Below, piece by piece: positions 1 through 7,649 of a stretch of 10,378 nucleotides of DNA. The notes below the pieces were generated by a model. That model had not been told where the DNA came from and searched no databases. It saw only the letters and a list, made by a program, of their open reading frames with translations. Made by a program: the position numbers and the translations under genes. Numbering within the stretch: the stretch's first letter is position 1; every line of letters starts with the position of its first letter. Source of the stretch: Thoreauomyces humboldtii (Eukaryota; Chytridiomycota; Chytridiomycetes; Spizellomycetales; Powellomycetaceae); assembly GCA_027596035.1 (NCBI GenBank), contig JADGJA010000809.1, positions 1 through 10,378 on the forward strand, read 5' to 3'.

Positions 1-1
1 C

Positions 2-753
2 CCCAATTGGGATGCGGAACGAGAGAAACGACTGGACGTATCTGACAGCCCTTCCACGTTCTGCTCCTTTCAAGACGATCTCTGCTGGCTCAGGGTGACG
101 ACCGACAAGCAGAGTCCTGCACCGATCTCGCGATTGGGTCACACGTTTACAGCAGTCGGAAACAAGGTCTACCTTCTCGGCGGTTTCAACGTGTTGGACG
201 CATTTGAGAAGGTCTGGGTGTTCGATACCGGTGCGTCTCGAAGATCACGCTCCATTCCGGACTGCCGCCATACTGATGTTGGCGTTCACGTTAGAGACAA
301 AGTCATGGACGCAAAGAAAAACGACCGGCGACGTTCCTCCTCCGAGGTCGGCACACACGGCTAGCGCGTCAGATACCACCATCACCGTCTTCGGAGGGTT
401 CGCGAAGGACCCGAAGCCTCACGTGTACGACGACGTCCACGTGCTGGATACAGGTACGACTTTCCTTTCTCCCTTGCATTCTCGCTCTTCTAGCTGGAAC
501 TTGGGGGCTGATCACTGCTCATGTAACAGAGACGTTCACGTGGCACAAAGCCGACGTGGCAGCCCTTCCGCCAGGTCCTCCCGCTGGGTGTCTGGACCAC
601 GACGCTTGCGCGGTCGTGGGTGCCATCGGTACCGAGGTGGAAGAGTCGACGAGGGACGATCAGGAAGGCGCCGACACGAAGCGGTCGATCTTGGTGTTTG
701 GCGGCATGGACCTTTCAGGAATGTACAATAGTCTTCACACTTTGGGTTCGTGA
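2..753 (+). CDS. Kelch-repeat protein, 5' end beyond the window (partial)
   Basis: Exons 2-230, 295-453 and 530-753 join into 203 residues that are open to the left edge with no ATG, so the true start lies outside. Seen directly: three kelch units with the marks GHTF...VYLLGG...VFDTE, R-SAHT...TVFGG...VLDTE and SILVFGG. Both introns (64 and 76 bp, GT...AG) interrupt the same place, the DTE turn after a blade, each time in phase 1, and splicing rebuilds the expected D-T-E-T-x-x-W. Kelch units form a beta-propeller that usually serves protein binding; partner and function cannot be told from this. The third unit stops soon after its GG pair with LHTLGS-stop, which is abrupt. A further intron beginning at the GTTCGT at 746 is possible, but the convergent SNARE gene leaves little room. 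Family call is firm, the 3' end provisional. Confidence 0.8.
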
Positions 754-809
754 AAACAAAAGAATCAAAAACAAGTGGGAAGAGCAACAGCAAGGAAATG
801 GTGGAGTTT
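754..809. other. Convergent 3' ends of kelch gene and TLG1
   Basis: Only 56 bases separate the stop codons of two genes transcribed towards each other. The stretch is A-rich on the + strand. The 3' untranslated regions must overlap or be very short. No conserved terminator can be recognised. Confidence 0.6.
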
Positions 810-1934
810 CTACATCCACAGGATGATGATTAGCAGGACTATCAGTATGATGACCAGAGCTACGATGGTCCATTGTTGCTTTGAATCTGACGTTGGTAGA
901 CAGATTTTGAGTATAGTCTACCAACGTTCAGCGATAAACCGATCCGAATCCTTATCGTACCAGAGTTCGCTTTTATAAAGTCGTTCATTCTTCGCATCCC
1001 GAGCTGCAGCTTCCCCGCTGTCGTATCCACGTTCGCTTCCAGATCCACCAGCAAGCTGAAATCGAAAGAGACCATTTCAGATGCGATCTTCCGCTACGGA
1101 TGGGGGGGACACTCCCGCCCCGAGGGCGGTCGAGGACATCGAAAATCGACGGGATCTTTTGAATTCTTACGCTGTTTGGTCGTCCATCTCCCTTCCCATG
1201 ACGGTCGCGATCTCCTTCAGGTTCCCGACGGTGCTCATGACGCCGTCGAGCTGATGGTCCTGTCTTTCCATGAGTTCCTGCTGCTGGGCGGCCTCACGCT
1301 CGATGTAGCGCTGATTGGACATCTGGTAGTCCTCCTGGGGTCTTCCGTAAGGGTCGGTGGCTCTGACCGTCTTCTTCGCGTTGAAGAGGTCGTCCCGCGC
1401 ATCCTTTTCGTAGCGTTTGGTGGACGTTGGATTCGTCATGGCGCTTCGCATGTCCTAAGGAACACCAGCCCGTATGATGATTTCAGCACCCGGCTCTTTT
1501 TCCGTCTACACACATCTGTGCTTGGACGAAAGGGGAGCCATTTTTCGAACCTGCACGGTGGCCTTGGTCCTCTGGAGGAACGCCTTCCTCTCCCCGATCT
1601 CCCGCACGTCCAGTCTGAACTTTCCCGGGTTCCCCTCCACGATGGCGATGGTCTCCTGGAGGGCCTCGAGGTCCGCGTCGATGTCGAGCAGGGCTTCTCG
1701 TAGACCCTCGGACTCTCTGCGAAACGAGTCGGATCCGGCCGAGGTGTCGGGACCTCGGAGGAGGTCGTGCCAATGTTGGTAAAGTCGCGTCGTGTTTGCG
1801 ACGTTGGATTCGACTTCACTGTTCGGATGTAACATGATGAGGAGGGTGTTTCTGGTCTATAGGAGGAGGGGGGACTCGTGCAGCTGACTGCTTCCTACGT
1901 ACTCTTTCAAGGCGAAATATGGGTCTTCTGACAT
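810..1934 (-). CDS. TLG1: Qc-SNARE of the Tlg1 / syntaxin-6 family
   Basis: Five exons (1934-1903, 1818-1551, 1454-1171, 1055-961, 886-810) give 251 residues. Residues 1-100 hold the family N-terminal bundle (start MSEDPYFALK, then EETIAIVEGNPGKF-like helix text). The SNARE motif lies at about 160-222, with the zero-layer glutamine Q193 in REMDDQTALL, aligned with ELEEQ of syntaxin-6. Residues 232-251 form a hydrophobic tail anchor with no lumenal tail. All four introns are GT...AG (84, 96, 115 and 74 bp) and every junction restores the frame; introns 3 and 4 split the SNARE motif and detach the anchor. The family acts in fusion of endosome-derived vesicles with the trans-Golgi network. The start codon has G at -3 and lies in the DP-x-x-x-x-K context usual for this family. 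The last intron is unusual (see findings). Confidence 0.93.
887..960 (-). other. TLG1 intron 4 with hairpin at its 3' splice site
   Basis: The 74-base intron begins GTACGATAAG and ends ACGTCAG. In the transcript a perfect 12-bp stem, ACGTTGGTAGAC (927-916) with GTCTACCAACGT (901-890), closes a 14-base loop and ends just before the terminal CAG. The intron has no stop in the frame coming from exon 4. Confidence 0.85.
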
Positions 1935-2361
1935 GGCTCTGTTGCCTGTGGGGAGGTGGGAACGGGGAGCACGCACGGACGGTGTGTTTTCCGGGGTGTG
2001 TTTGGCGGGCGGTGGTCGAGGCAAGCTCTGATGCGGTGAGTACGCTTGCTACTCCTTGCCTCTACAGAGTGGATGAGAGATAGGATCCTGATGCTTGCAG
2101 TGCACTGGCGGGTGGTGGGTTCAGCCTTTCTGGACAATGTCTAGGGAAGTTGAAATGTGTGAGAGATGCTGTGTGTGTGCGTTGGTTGTTGTGATGACAC
2201 TCCGACGCGGGAGGGGCTGGCTGTGCACGACGAAGGAGGGGTTGTGCTCCCCTAGGTGCTCCCCCCCTTCCCCGCACAGCTGCCACAGTATCCTCAGACG
2301 AGACTCTCTCCGAGCAAAAGGAGCTGATCATAACGTACTTCTGCTGTCGTTCTCACAGTCA
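1935..2361. promoter_or_regulatory. Divergent promoter region of TLG1 and the F-box gene
   Basis: These 427 bases lie between two start codons facing away from each other, so both promoters and 5' leaders should be here. The + strand is strongly G/T-rich on the TLG1 side (for example TGTGTGTGCGTTGG near 2169) and has a C-run near 2260-2275. I see no clear TATA box. A pyrimidine-rich TTCTCACAG ending at 2358, three bases before the proposed F-box start, could be the acceptor of an intron in the 5' leader. The frame is open upstream of 2362, so a longer N terminus cannot be excluded. Confidence 0.5.
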
Positions 2362-3656
2362 ATGCCTCCTATCAGTATGGCTCTCTCAGGTGCGTTAGAT
2401 TTCCTGGTTGGCTTAGTGCATATCGTCCAGTGCCTCTGAACCCTCGGTCCGGTCTGTCGTCTGACCGTTGATCCTTACCAGCCCCGGACTTCACCAGCCT
2501 TCCGCCAGAGATCGCGGTTCAGATATCAAAGTACCTTCAAGCTCGGGACATCGGTCGTCTAGCTCAGGTCGGTTCACTGGAATGTAGCGGAATGTAGTGG
2601 AATCTTTTTTTGAGGCGATGCCAAGCCGTCCGGCATCCTACGAGGCAAAACTCTTATTGAAGAATACGCTGTTCCGCTCATAGACCTCTCAGCACTTCAA
2701 CGCTGTATGTCAAGATGAGTACTTTTGGCATTTGCTGCTTGCTCGGCGGTTCGGCCGTTCCACCGTGGTGGGTCTTGTGACGGTCAGAATTCTGTTCAGA
2801 CTTGTCAACTTACCAGCTTTTATGCGCAATGCAGCAAACCGGCGAGACGGATCATCCCCATCCTCGAGAGGTTTACCGTGGATTAGCGGCGGAAAGTATG
2901 TCAAAGACCGAGCAAGGCGTCGAATGGTAATGCTGACCATGCTTGTTTCCTCCGTCAGATCCGATGTGCGTTCCGGCATCTGCCATGCATATCATATGGG
3001 ACAATAACCCTCGCTACTGGAAACGTATTCCCGACGAGCCCGCGTTCCCGACCGTCTTTCCAACCGTCGCGGTGCTGTTTCACGTCTTTTGGTTCGACGT
3101 TCGTGGCTCCATCCGAGGCGTACCGCGCGGCAAATACGTGCCGACCTGGCGGGTCCGCGTCCTTCCCCGATCTCAAAGTGGTCTGAACAGGGTTAGATTT
3201 TCCACCTCGGTCAGACTACTGGGAAGCGATACGCCGCTCGTACGCGACGAGGACGACAACGGAGAAGCGCCTCTTCTGGAAAGGAAGGACGGGGTCACGC
3301 TACAAGCCGCCTTGGAATCCGTGATGATCCCGAGAGGCGATCCCCCTCGGTCAACCTTACCCGTAGGATACCAGCTACTTCGGTTGCCCGTCCTCGACGT
3401 CGGCGATTGGGAAGGAGCCCCACCTTACCTCGACGTGACATTCGAAGCCGTCGACCACTCCGGGTCGCACAAGGATGGACTCTTCATCGACTGCTTCGAG
3501 CTCGTGCCCGTTGGCGAGGAGGAGACGCAGAGGATTCGGGATAGGGAAACCGCACTGGCTGCTGTCGCGAACGCGAACGGTGATGGCGGGGGGCAGAACT
3601 TGGCGTCACAGGTTTTGGGATCCGTTCGGGTGCCGGCGCTATCGCGTCGACCTTGA
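2362..3656 (+). CDS. F-box protein with phloem-protein-2 (PP2)-like domain
   Basis: Exons 2362-2389, 2482-2567, 2693-2767, 2817-2895 and 2959-3656 give 321 residues. Residues 13-55 form an F-box (FTSLPPEIAVQISKYLQARD, then RLAQHFNAVCQDEYFW), the Skp1-binding part of SCF ubiquitin ligases. From about residue 85 comes a PP2-like domain: VPASAMHIIWDNNPRYWKRI, then VFWFDVRGSI, and near its end VGDWEG and KDGLFIDCFELVPV. In plants this pairing occurs in F-box proteins whose PP2 domain binds glycans; here substrate binding is inference. Introns are 92, 125, 49 and 63 bp. The last has a GTATGT donor and TGCTGAC branch site. The 49-bp third intron (donor GTGGGT) is the least certain, and exon 4 (about residues 64-89) has no family support. 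A second in-frame ATG at 2377 has a better context (A at -3, G at +4) and would remove five residues. Confidence 0.82.
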
Positions 3657-4380
3657 GGAGCGCAACGCTTTGATGACGTTGCGGGTGATGGGTACAAGTT
3701 GTTCTTGCGTGGTGTACTTTAAGCGTCAATCAGAAATCAAATCAGGAAAGAGTCGCGGAAACGTCGCGAGCTTTCAGACCGCGAATAGTCGTTCCGGCCT
3801 TGTAGCTGCTCCCTGCAGGCAAGCAAAAGCTGATCAATGATCGAAAGCAACAAGCAAAAGAATGTAGAAACAATATCAACGATATCATTGGTTGGTCTGA
3901 GAAGCAAAACATAAAGGGGTCAGTTGACCTTCACTCCCCAGAAAGCCCAAGCCCCGTGATGGACCATAACCTGTCAATTTTCAGATTTACGTCCTCGACC
4001 TCCCAGCGAAAGTCGATCCCACGACCTTGCGGAAGTGGAACACGCACTTTGCCAGATCAGCCACACGACTGATTTGGCAAGTCGTGTGGCTGAGGGATAA
4101 GAGAACGTTGGTCTTGAGGCATGCGCAGCATCCAGGGGGGGTGTCTTGTGAGATTCGAGAGGGAGCGAGCGCGTCTCCCTGTCTGATAGGAATGAGTCAC
4201 ACTGAGTCACCGGTCCCTCCCCCCCCCTTTCTCCTCTCGGCTCAGACCTCTGGGATGGTATGAATTTTGTGAATGAAATTTTGATCTTCTGACGTTGGTT
4301 GGACTTATGCAGTGGGTTTAGTGATTTGAGAACGTTCGCATACTTGCGTTGCGTCGAGAGGCTTCGTGTAGGCGAAAGTA
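3657..4380. other. Intergenic stretch without a confident gene
   Basis: All six frames were read for family motifs and none was found. A 151-codon frame on the minus strand (3974-4429) looks like chance: its composition is not protein-like and it runs through the inverted repeat. Visible structure: a 10-base direct repeat CAAGCAAAAG at 3820 and 3851, the interlocked inverted repeat at 4049-4093, a long C-run near 4207-4217, and an intron-like segment 4258-4312 (GTATGA donor, TTCTGACG branch, TTATGCAG acceptor) that could belong to the leader of the downstream gene. Confidence 0.5.
4049..4093. repeat. Interlocked inverted repeats (two exclusive hairpins)
   Basis: Hairpin B: TCAGCCACACGACT (4057-4070) is perfectly complementary to AGTCGTGTGGCTGA (4080-4093), with a 9-base loop. 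Hairpin A: TTGCCAGATCAG (4049-4060) pairs with CTGATTTGGCAA (4069-4080) with a single mismatch that is a G.U pair in a + strand transcript, and an 8-base loop. The two share bases 4057-4060, 4069-4070 and 4080 and use each other's loops, so they cannot form together. Confidence 0.85.
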
Positions 4381-4515
4381 GAGTCCCAGATCGTCTCCCG
4401 AGTTGAATATGTATTGCGCAGCAAGACATCTGATATCAACTTCTGCGCCACCCCTCTGATTCCCAACGAGCTGCTCGCTGGGGATCTGAGCGGATCGGCG
4501 GATCTGAAACACAGT
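4381..4515 (+). other. Possible upstream exon of the unrecognised gene
   Basis: This stretch is open in the same frame as the 4693 segment and reads as plausible protein (SRVEYVLRSKTSDINFCATP, then LIPNELLAGDLSGSADLK). It ends at a TGA at 4516. A weak GTTGAA donor at 4514 could join it to an acceptor at 4627, which would keep the frame into the 4678-4731 segment. No ATG is found at its start. It could equally be chance open sequence. Confidence 0.25.
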
Positions 4516-4692
4516 TGAATGCCAGCTGACAAGTCCACCACCGGCTCCACCGTCAAGGAAGCGCGCTCAACAACTACGAGCGATGCTCTTACGTCCGGCG
4601 GTTCACTGCGCCAAAGTCGGGCTTGAGGGACAAGCGCAAGTAACGATGCCGGAAAACAGTCGTCCAGTGACTTTCAGGGCAAGTATCGCTTC

Positions 4693-5321
4693 ATGCTGAC
4701 AACGCTTTGGTCTTTGTCGGAAAATGCTCCTGTACTTCAATACTAGATGGACATACGACCGCATTAAGTTTCCATACATTCAAATATCTGCGGATAGGTC
4801 CATCGGCACTACGGCCCCTGGCAATTCTTTCGGCGAAAGCCCGAAGAGACTGTGGTCAATCAACCTCTTGATGCTATGTTCTTCATCGAATTTTGGGACG
4901 ACGGCGGCTTTGAAAACCATGTGAATCTCAAGTCGATCTTCGGTGCCATCGACTCGGGACTGGCCAGCAACGATTGTAAACTTGAGCCCTTAACCGGTGT
5001 AAACGAGGAAGAAAACCCCCCGACCTCAGCCAATGGATATCCGTCCTTCGCGGTTGTTCCATTCATTCACATCCTTTCGCGATCCTGGGACAATATCGAC
5101 ATCGCGACACTTCGCAGTCGCGGCATGCATCACGCTACATCGTTTATGTGGACACCAAGTGGGGACTCCTTCAGTATCAGACCGACGCCCAGATCGTTTC
5201 TACAATCTCCTGGGATCTCGACCTTAATGAGATCAGTACCCGATTGGCGGGGCTGACGGATCTTTCGCTGATGGACGAAAGGATGATCAGGGACGTGTTT
5301 GTTTTCCCCAGCGAAGTTTAA
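4693..5321 (+). CDS. Unrecognised protein, multi-exon (N terminus uncertain)
   Basis: I do not recognise this family. Three segments join in phase 0: 4693-4731, 4798-5052 and 5118-5321, giving at least 165 residues. The reasons to believe in it are that splicing at 4732-4797 (66 bp, GTACTT...GATAG) and 5053-5117 (65 bp, GTTGTT...CGCAG) links three otherwise unrelated open frames, and that the product is rich in Trp, Phe and Tyr, as in a folded domain (HYGPWQFFRRKPEETVV, LDAMFFIEFWDDGGFENHV, RYIVYVDTKWGLLQYQTDAQ). No signal peptide or membrane segment is seen. Weak points: both donors are poor, the frame is open upstream of 4693 to 4627 so the start may lie earlier, and a better-looking intron (GTACCC 5236 to TTTTCCCCAG 5311, branch GGCTGACG) would replace the last 29 residues by a short tail ending at 5340. 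A decayed gene is also possible. Confidence 0.42.
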
Positions 5322-5944
5322 GAAGGGAGGGACATTATGAACTGGGTTGTGGATTGCAACGATTGACGCTCTTGGCGCGAGACGAAGGGGATTTGAGGGC
5401 AGCGGAGGGCGTAGAACACGCAGAAGGGGCCTCCCTCCCCGGCGCTTCGAGAACCTCTGTCTTTGCTGAAGCACCGTTCCCGCGTGCAATGTATACAAAT
5501 GCACAGACTTTCTACGCAGTCTCGACTACCCGGAAAGTCTTCCAACGAACTCCCAATAAAGTCGTGCCCGAATCCCGAAGGCCTCTTCGCAATTTTCGAA
5601 GGTGGACGGAAAACGGGAAGAGCAAAGAGTAGTGCTCTTGAAAGCGCTCCGCAATTCATGCGATGCGGAAAAGGAAACGGTTTGTAGAAAGTCGTGAGGT
5701 AACGGCGATCCCCGGGAATGCCGTGATTGCAGTGAATGAGGCAGGCTCAGAATATGTAAATAGTGATGTACAGAGCTTTCGCAGGCCAATTCCAAATGTA
5801 AGTTTTCAGCAGGCCCGGTGGGTGGTTCGTTCGATGCCTCACATCCGCCGAAACGAACTCAGGTACACACGCTGGAGACGAAACCACGTTCAGTCCCTCC
5901 GCGAGTTCCTGATTGTATGCGGGATTGAGTCGCATGCGAAGGGA
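5322..5944. other. Stretch without a confident gene, downstream of SEH1
   Basis: This holds the 3' flank of SEH1 (minus) and of the unrecognised gene (plus). A + frame is open from 5312 to 5632 (107 codons, no early ATG) and begins just after the strong acceptor TTTGTTTTCCCCAG, so it might be a terminal exon. A second + frame (to 5687) overlaps it. Neither shows a motif I know. I see no RNA gene, repeat or regulatory site. Confidence 0.4.
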
Positions 5945-7515
5945 TCACCGCATCACGCTCTCGCTGTGATCCATGCCGCTGTTTTGTTCGGCGCTAATGA
6001 TGGACATGCATCGCCATTCGTCCATATACGAAGCTACACGGAACGCGTTAGTAGAACGCACTTCATTGGCATGGGAGGGATAGAACGGTACCTTTCCAGA
6101 GCCGCACTTTCCCATCATCTCCACTGGAGGACAGGATAGTTCCCGTTACATTCCACTCGACCCGCCAAACCTAAGAATCGAAGATTACAGATAATTTCTG
6201 GTTTGTAATGAGATATAAAGGGAACACCGTAACTAATCGACACACCTCGGTGCCGTGATCGCTAAAGTCTCCGACAAGCTCGACGCGGTACCTTCGCACA
6301 GCTCGACCAGCGACAGTGCTCGTAGGCGGCGTTGGTGCACCGGCATGCCACGCTGGAGATCGCGCCGAATCGTCAGCGTTCGTGAGTCGGAAGATGCGAA
6401 CGCGACCGTCTCTAGATGACGTAGCGACGAGCTGGTAGGAGCGTCCGACGGCAGGAGCCCATGCCACGTCAGTCACCGCGTCCGTGTGGCCCGGTAGGAT
6501 CTCGAATGGTGACCATTTGTTGTGGGCGTCCTGCCGGAAGATCTGAACGGGATGGGAGTGAGATCCAAGCGCTCATTCGTAAGCGTGCGGATATCATTGG
6601 CACCTTGACGGTGTTTTCTTTCCCGCACCCCACAGCGAGCATCGCGGGCTGAAACCGCGACGGGCACCAAGAGACGCAGTAATGGGCATCTCCACCGGGA
6701 GCTGCGACCTCAATATCATCCTGAAACGAAGGTTGCATGTGAGCGCATGTCATCTGCGCGATGTAAGCACCCGTGTACCCACCATAAGCGTCCAAGCACC
6801 GAGCTGGACCACGTCCAATGCTTCGTAGATACGGACTATTCCATCGGACGCAACTGCGGCCTGTAACGTGTCACGGAATGAGAAGATCTGAGACTTGCCA
6901 ATGAGTGCCCCAGACGAGCCTCACCAGCTTCAGACCCAAGTGACTCGGTGCAAACTCCAGATCCTGCACGGCCCCGCGAGAATCCGCTAACCGTGCGCGT
7001 TCCACCCATCGTCGTCCAGCATTTCCGGTGTCTGGAGACACGAGGGTCGTTCAGCGTCGCGTCCCGAAGGGAAACGTCTCCCAGACCGCGTCAGACGATG
7101 TCTACCTTCCATCTCCTCCCACAACCGCACGGTCCGATCGAACCCAGCTGAGGCAATCAAGGGTCCGAACTCTGGATGTGCCCAGCGTGCCCGAACTGCT
7201 GCCGAGTCGTGAGCCTGGATTTCAGGAGCCCTCTGTCAGTCACGAGGATCGACCGGCAAGCATTCATCAATGATGCTGAAACGCACACCTTCCAGCTATC
7301 GCTCAGCACCCATGCTCCGCCCTCGTTCCCGGCATCCCACACTTTCAACTTTTGATCTGAGGAGCAAGTCTGACTTGCGAAGATCAGTTTGTGCCAGCAT
7401 GTCGGGGAAAGGTCAAGGCCAAGGGACTCACCACCAGTCTCCGCCCATAGAAATCGTACGCAACGTCGTGGATCAGGTCATCGTGCCCTGCTGCGAACTG
7501 GGTTACCTCGTTCAT
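5945..7515 (-). CDS. SEH1: Nucleoporin Seh1 (WD40 protein of Nup84 and SEA/GATOR2 complexes)
   Basis: Nine exons (7515-7432, 7369-7289, 7214-7106, 7031-6925, 6860-6783, 6720-6604, 6542-6246, 6170-6092, 6033-5945) give 346 residues, close to the 349 of yeast Seh1. Seen: [20 protein letters not shown] then [11 protein letters not shown] (10-40), [20 protein letters not shown] then [10 protein letters not shown] (56-89), [20 protein letters not shown] (118-137), [40 protein letters not shown], and [20 protein letters not shown] near the end. These are the six blades of the Seh1 propeller, which in known structures is completed by a blade from Nup85. A Pro/Ala/Thr-rich loop lies between blades 5 and 6. 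The eight introns are 58 to 75 bp, all GT...AG, and each junction restores conserved text. Sec13 is the nearest alternative, but [15 protein letters not shown] and the C terminus are Seh1-like. It is divergent from the metacaspase. Confidence 0.95.
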
Positions 7516-7649
7516 CGGGGTGATTGTCGTGGGTTCTCGTAGAGGTTTCGGACGTTCCCCGCAAGGTGGCTTCAACCTGCTGTTTTTGTACCGTAACGAC
7601 CTTTTCCCCGTTTCCCCACCTCCATCCATCCCCCTCGACAAACACAACA
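7516..7649. promoter_or_regulatory. Short divergent promoter shared by SEH1 and the metacaspase
   Basis: Only 134 bases separate the two start codons, so both promoters and leaders must fit here or overlap coding sequence. The metacaspase side (7588-7640) is a pyrimidine-rich run on the + strand (CCTTTTCCCCGTTTCCCCAC and similar), a common mark just upstream of fungal transcript starts. There is no clear TATA box. Confidence 0.6.

Noticed and set aside
2943..2960. F-box gene PP2 part as a separate gene starting near 2943 or at the ATG 2964
   Set aside because: A GTATGT...CTGACC...GTCAG intron (2896-2958) joins it in phase to the upstream F-box exons, so one gene explains both.
3820..3860. 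Direct repeat CAAGCAAAAG twice, 31 bases apart
   Set aside because: Short, A-rich and without a third regular copy; too likely by chance to call a repeat array or binding site.
3657..4380. Possible tRNA or other small RNA gene in the gene-poor stretch
   Set aside because: No cloverleaf, no GGTTCGA-type T-arm with matching stems, and no Pol III terminator pattern was found by eye.
3974..4429. 151-codon minus strand frame
   Set aside because: Composition is not protein-like, it has no motif, and it runs through the interlocked inverted repeat.
5663..6139. 158-codon + strand frame beginning with an ATG
   Set aside because: Its second half lies over the last two exons of SEH1 on the minus strand, where splicing gives conserved Seh1 sequence; the + frame shows no motif.
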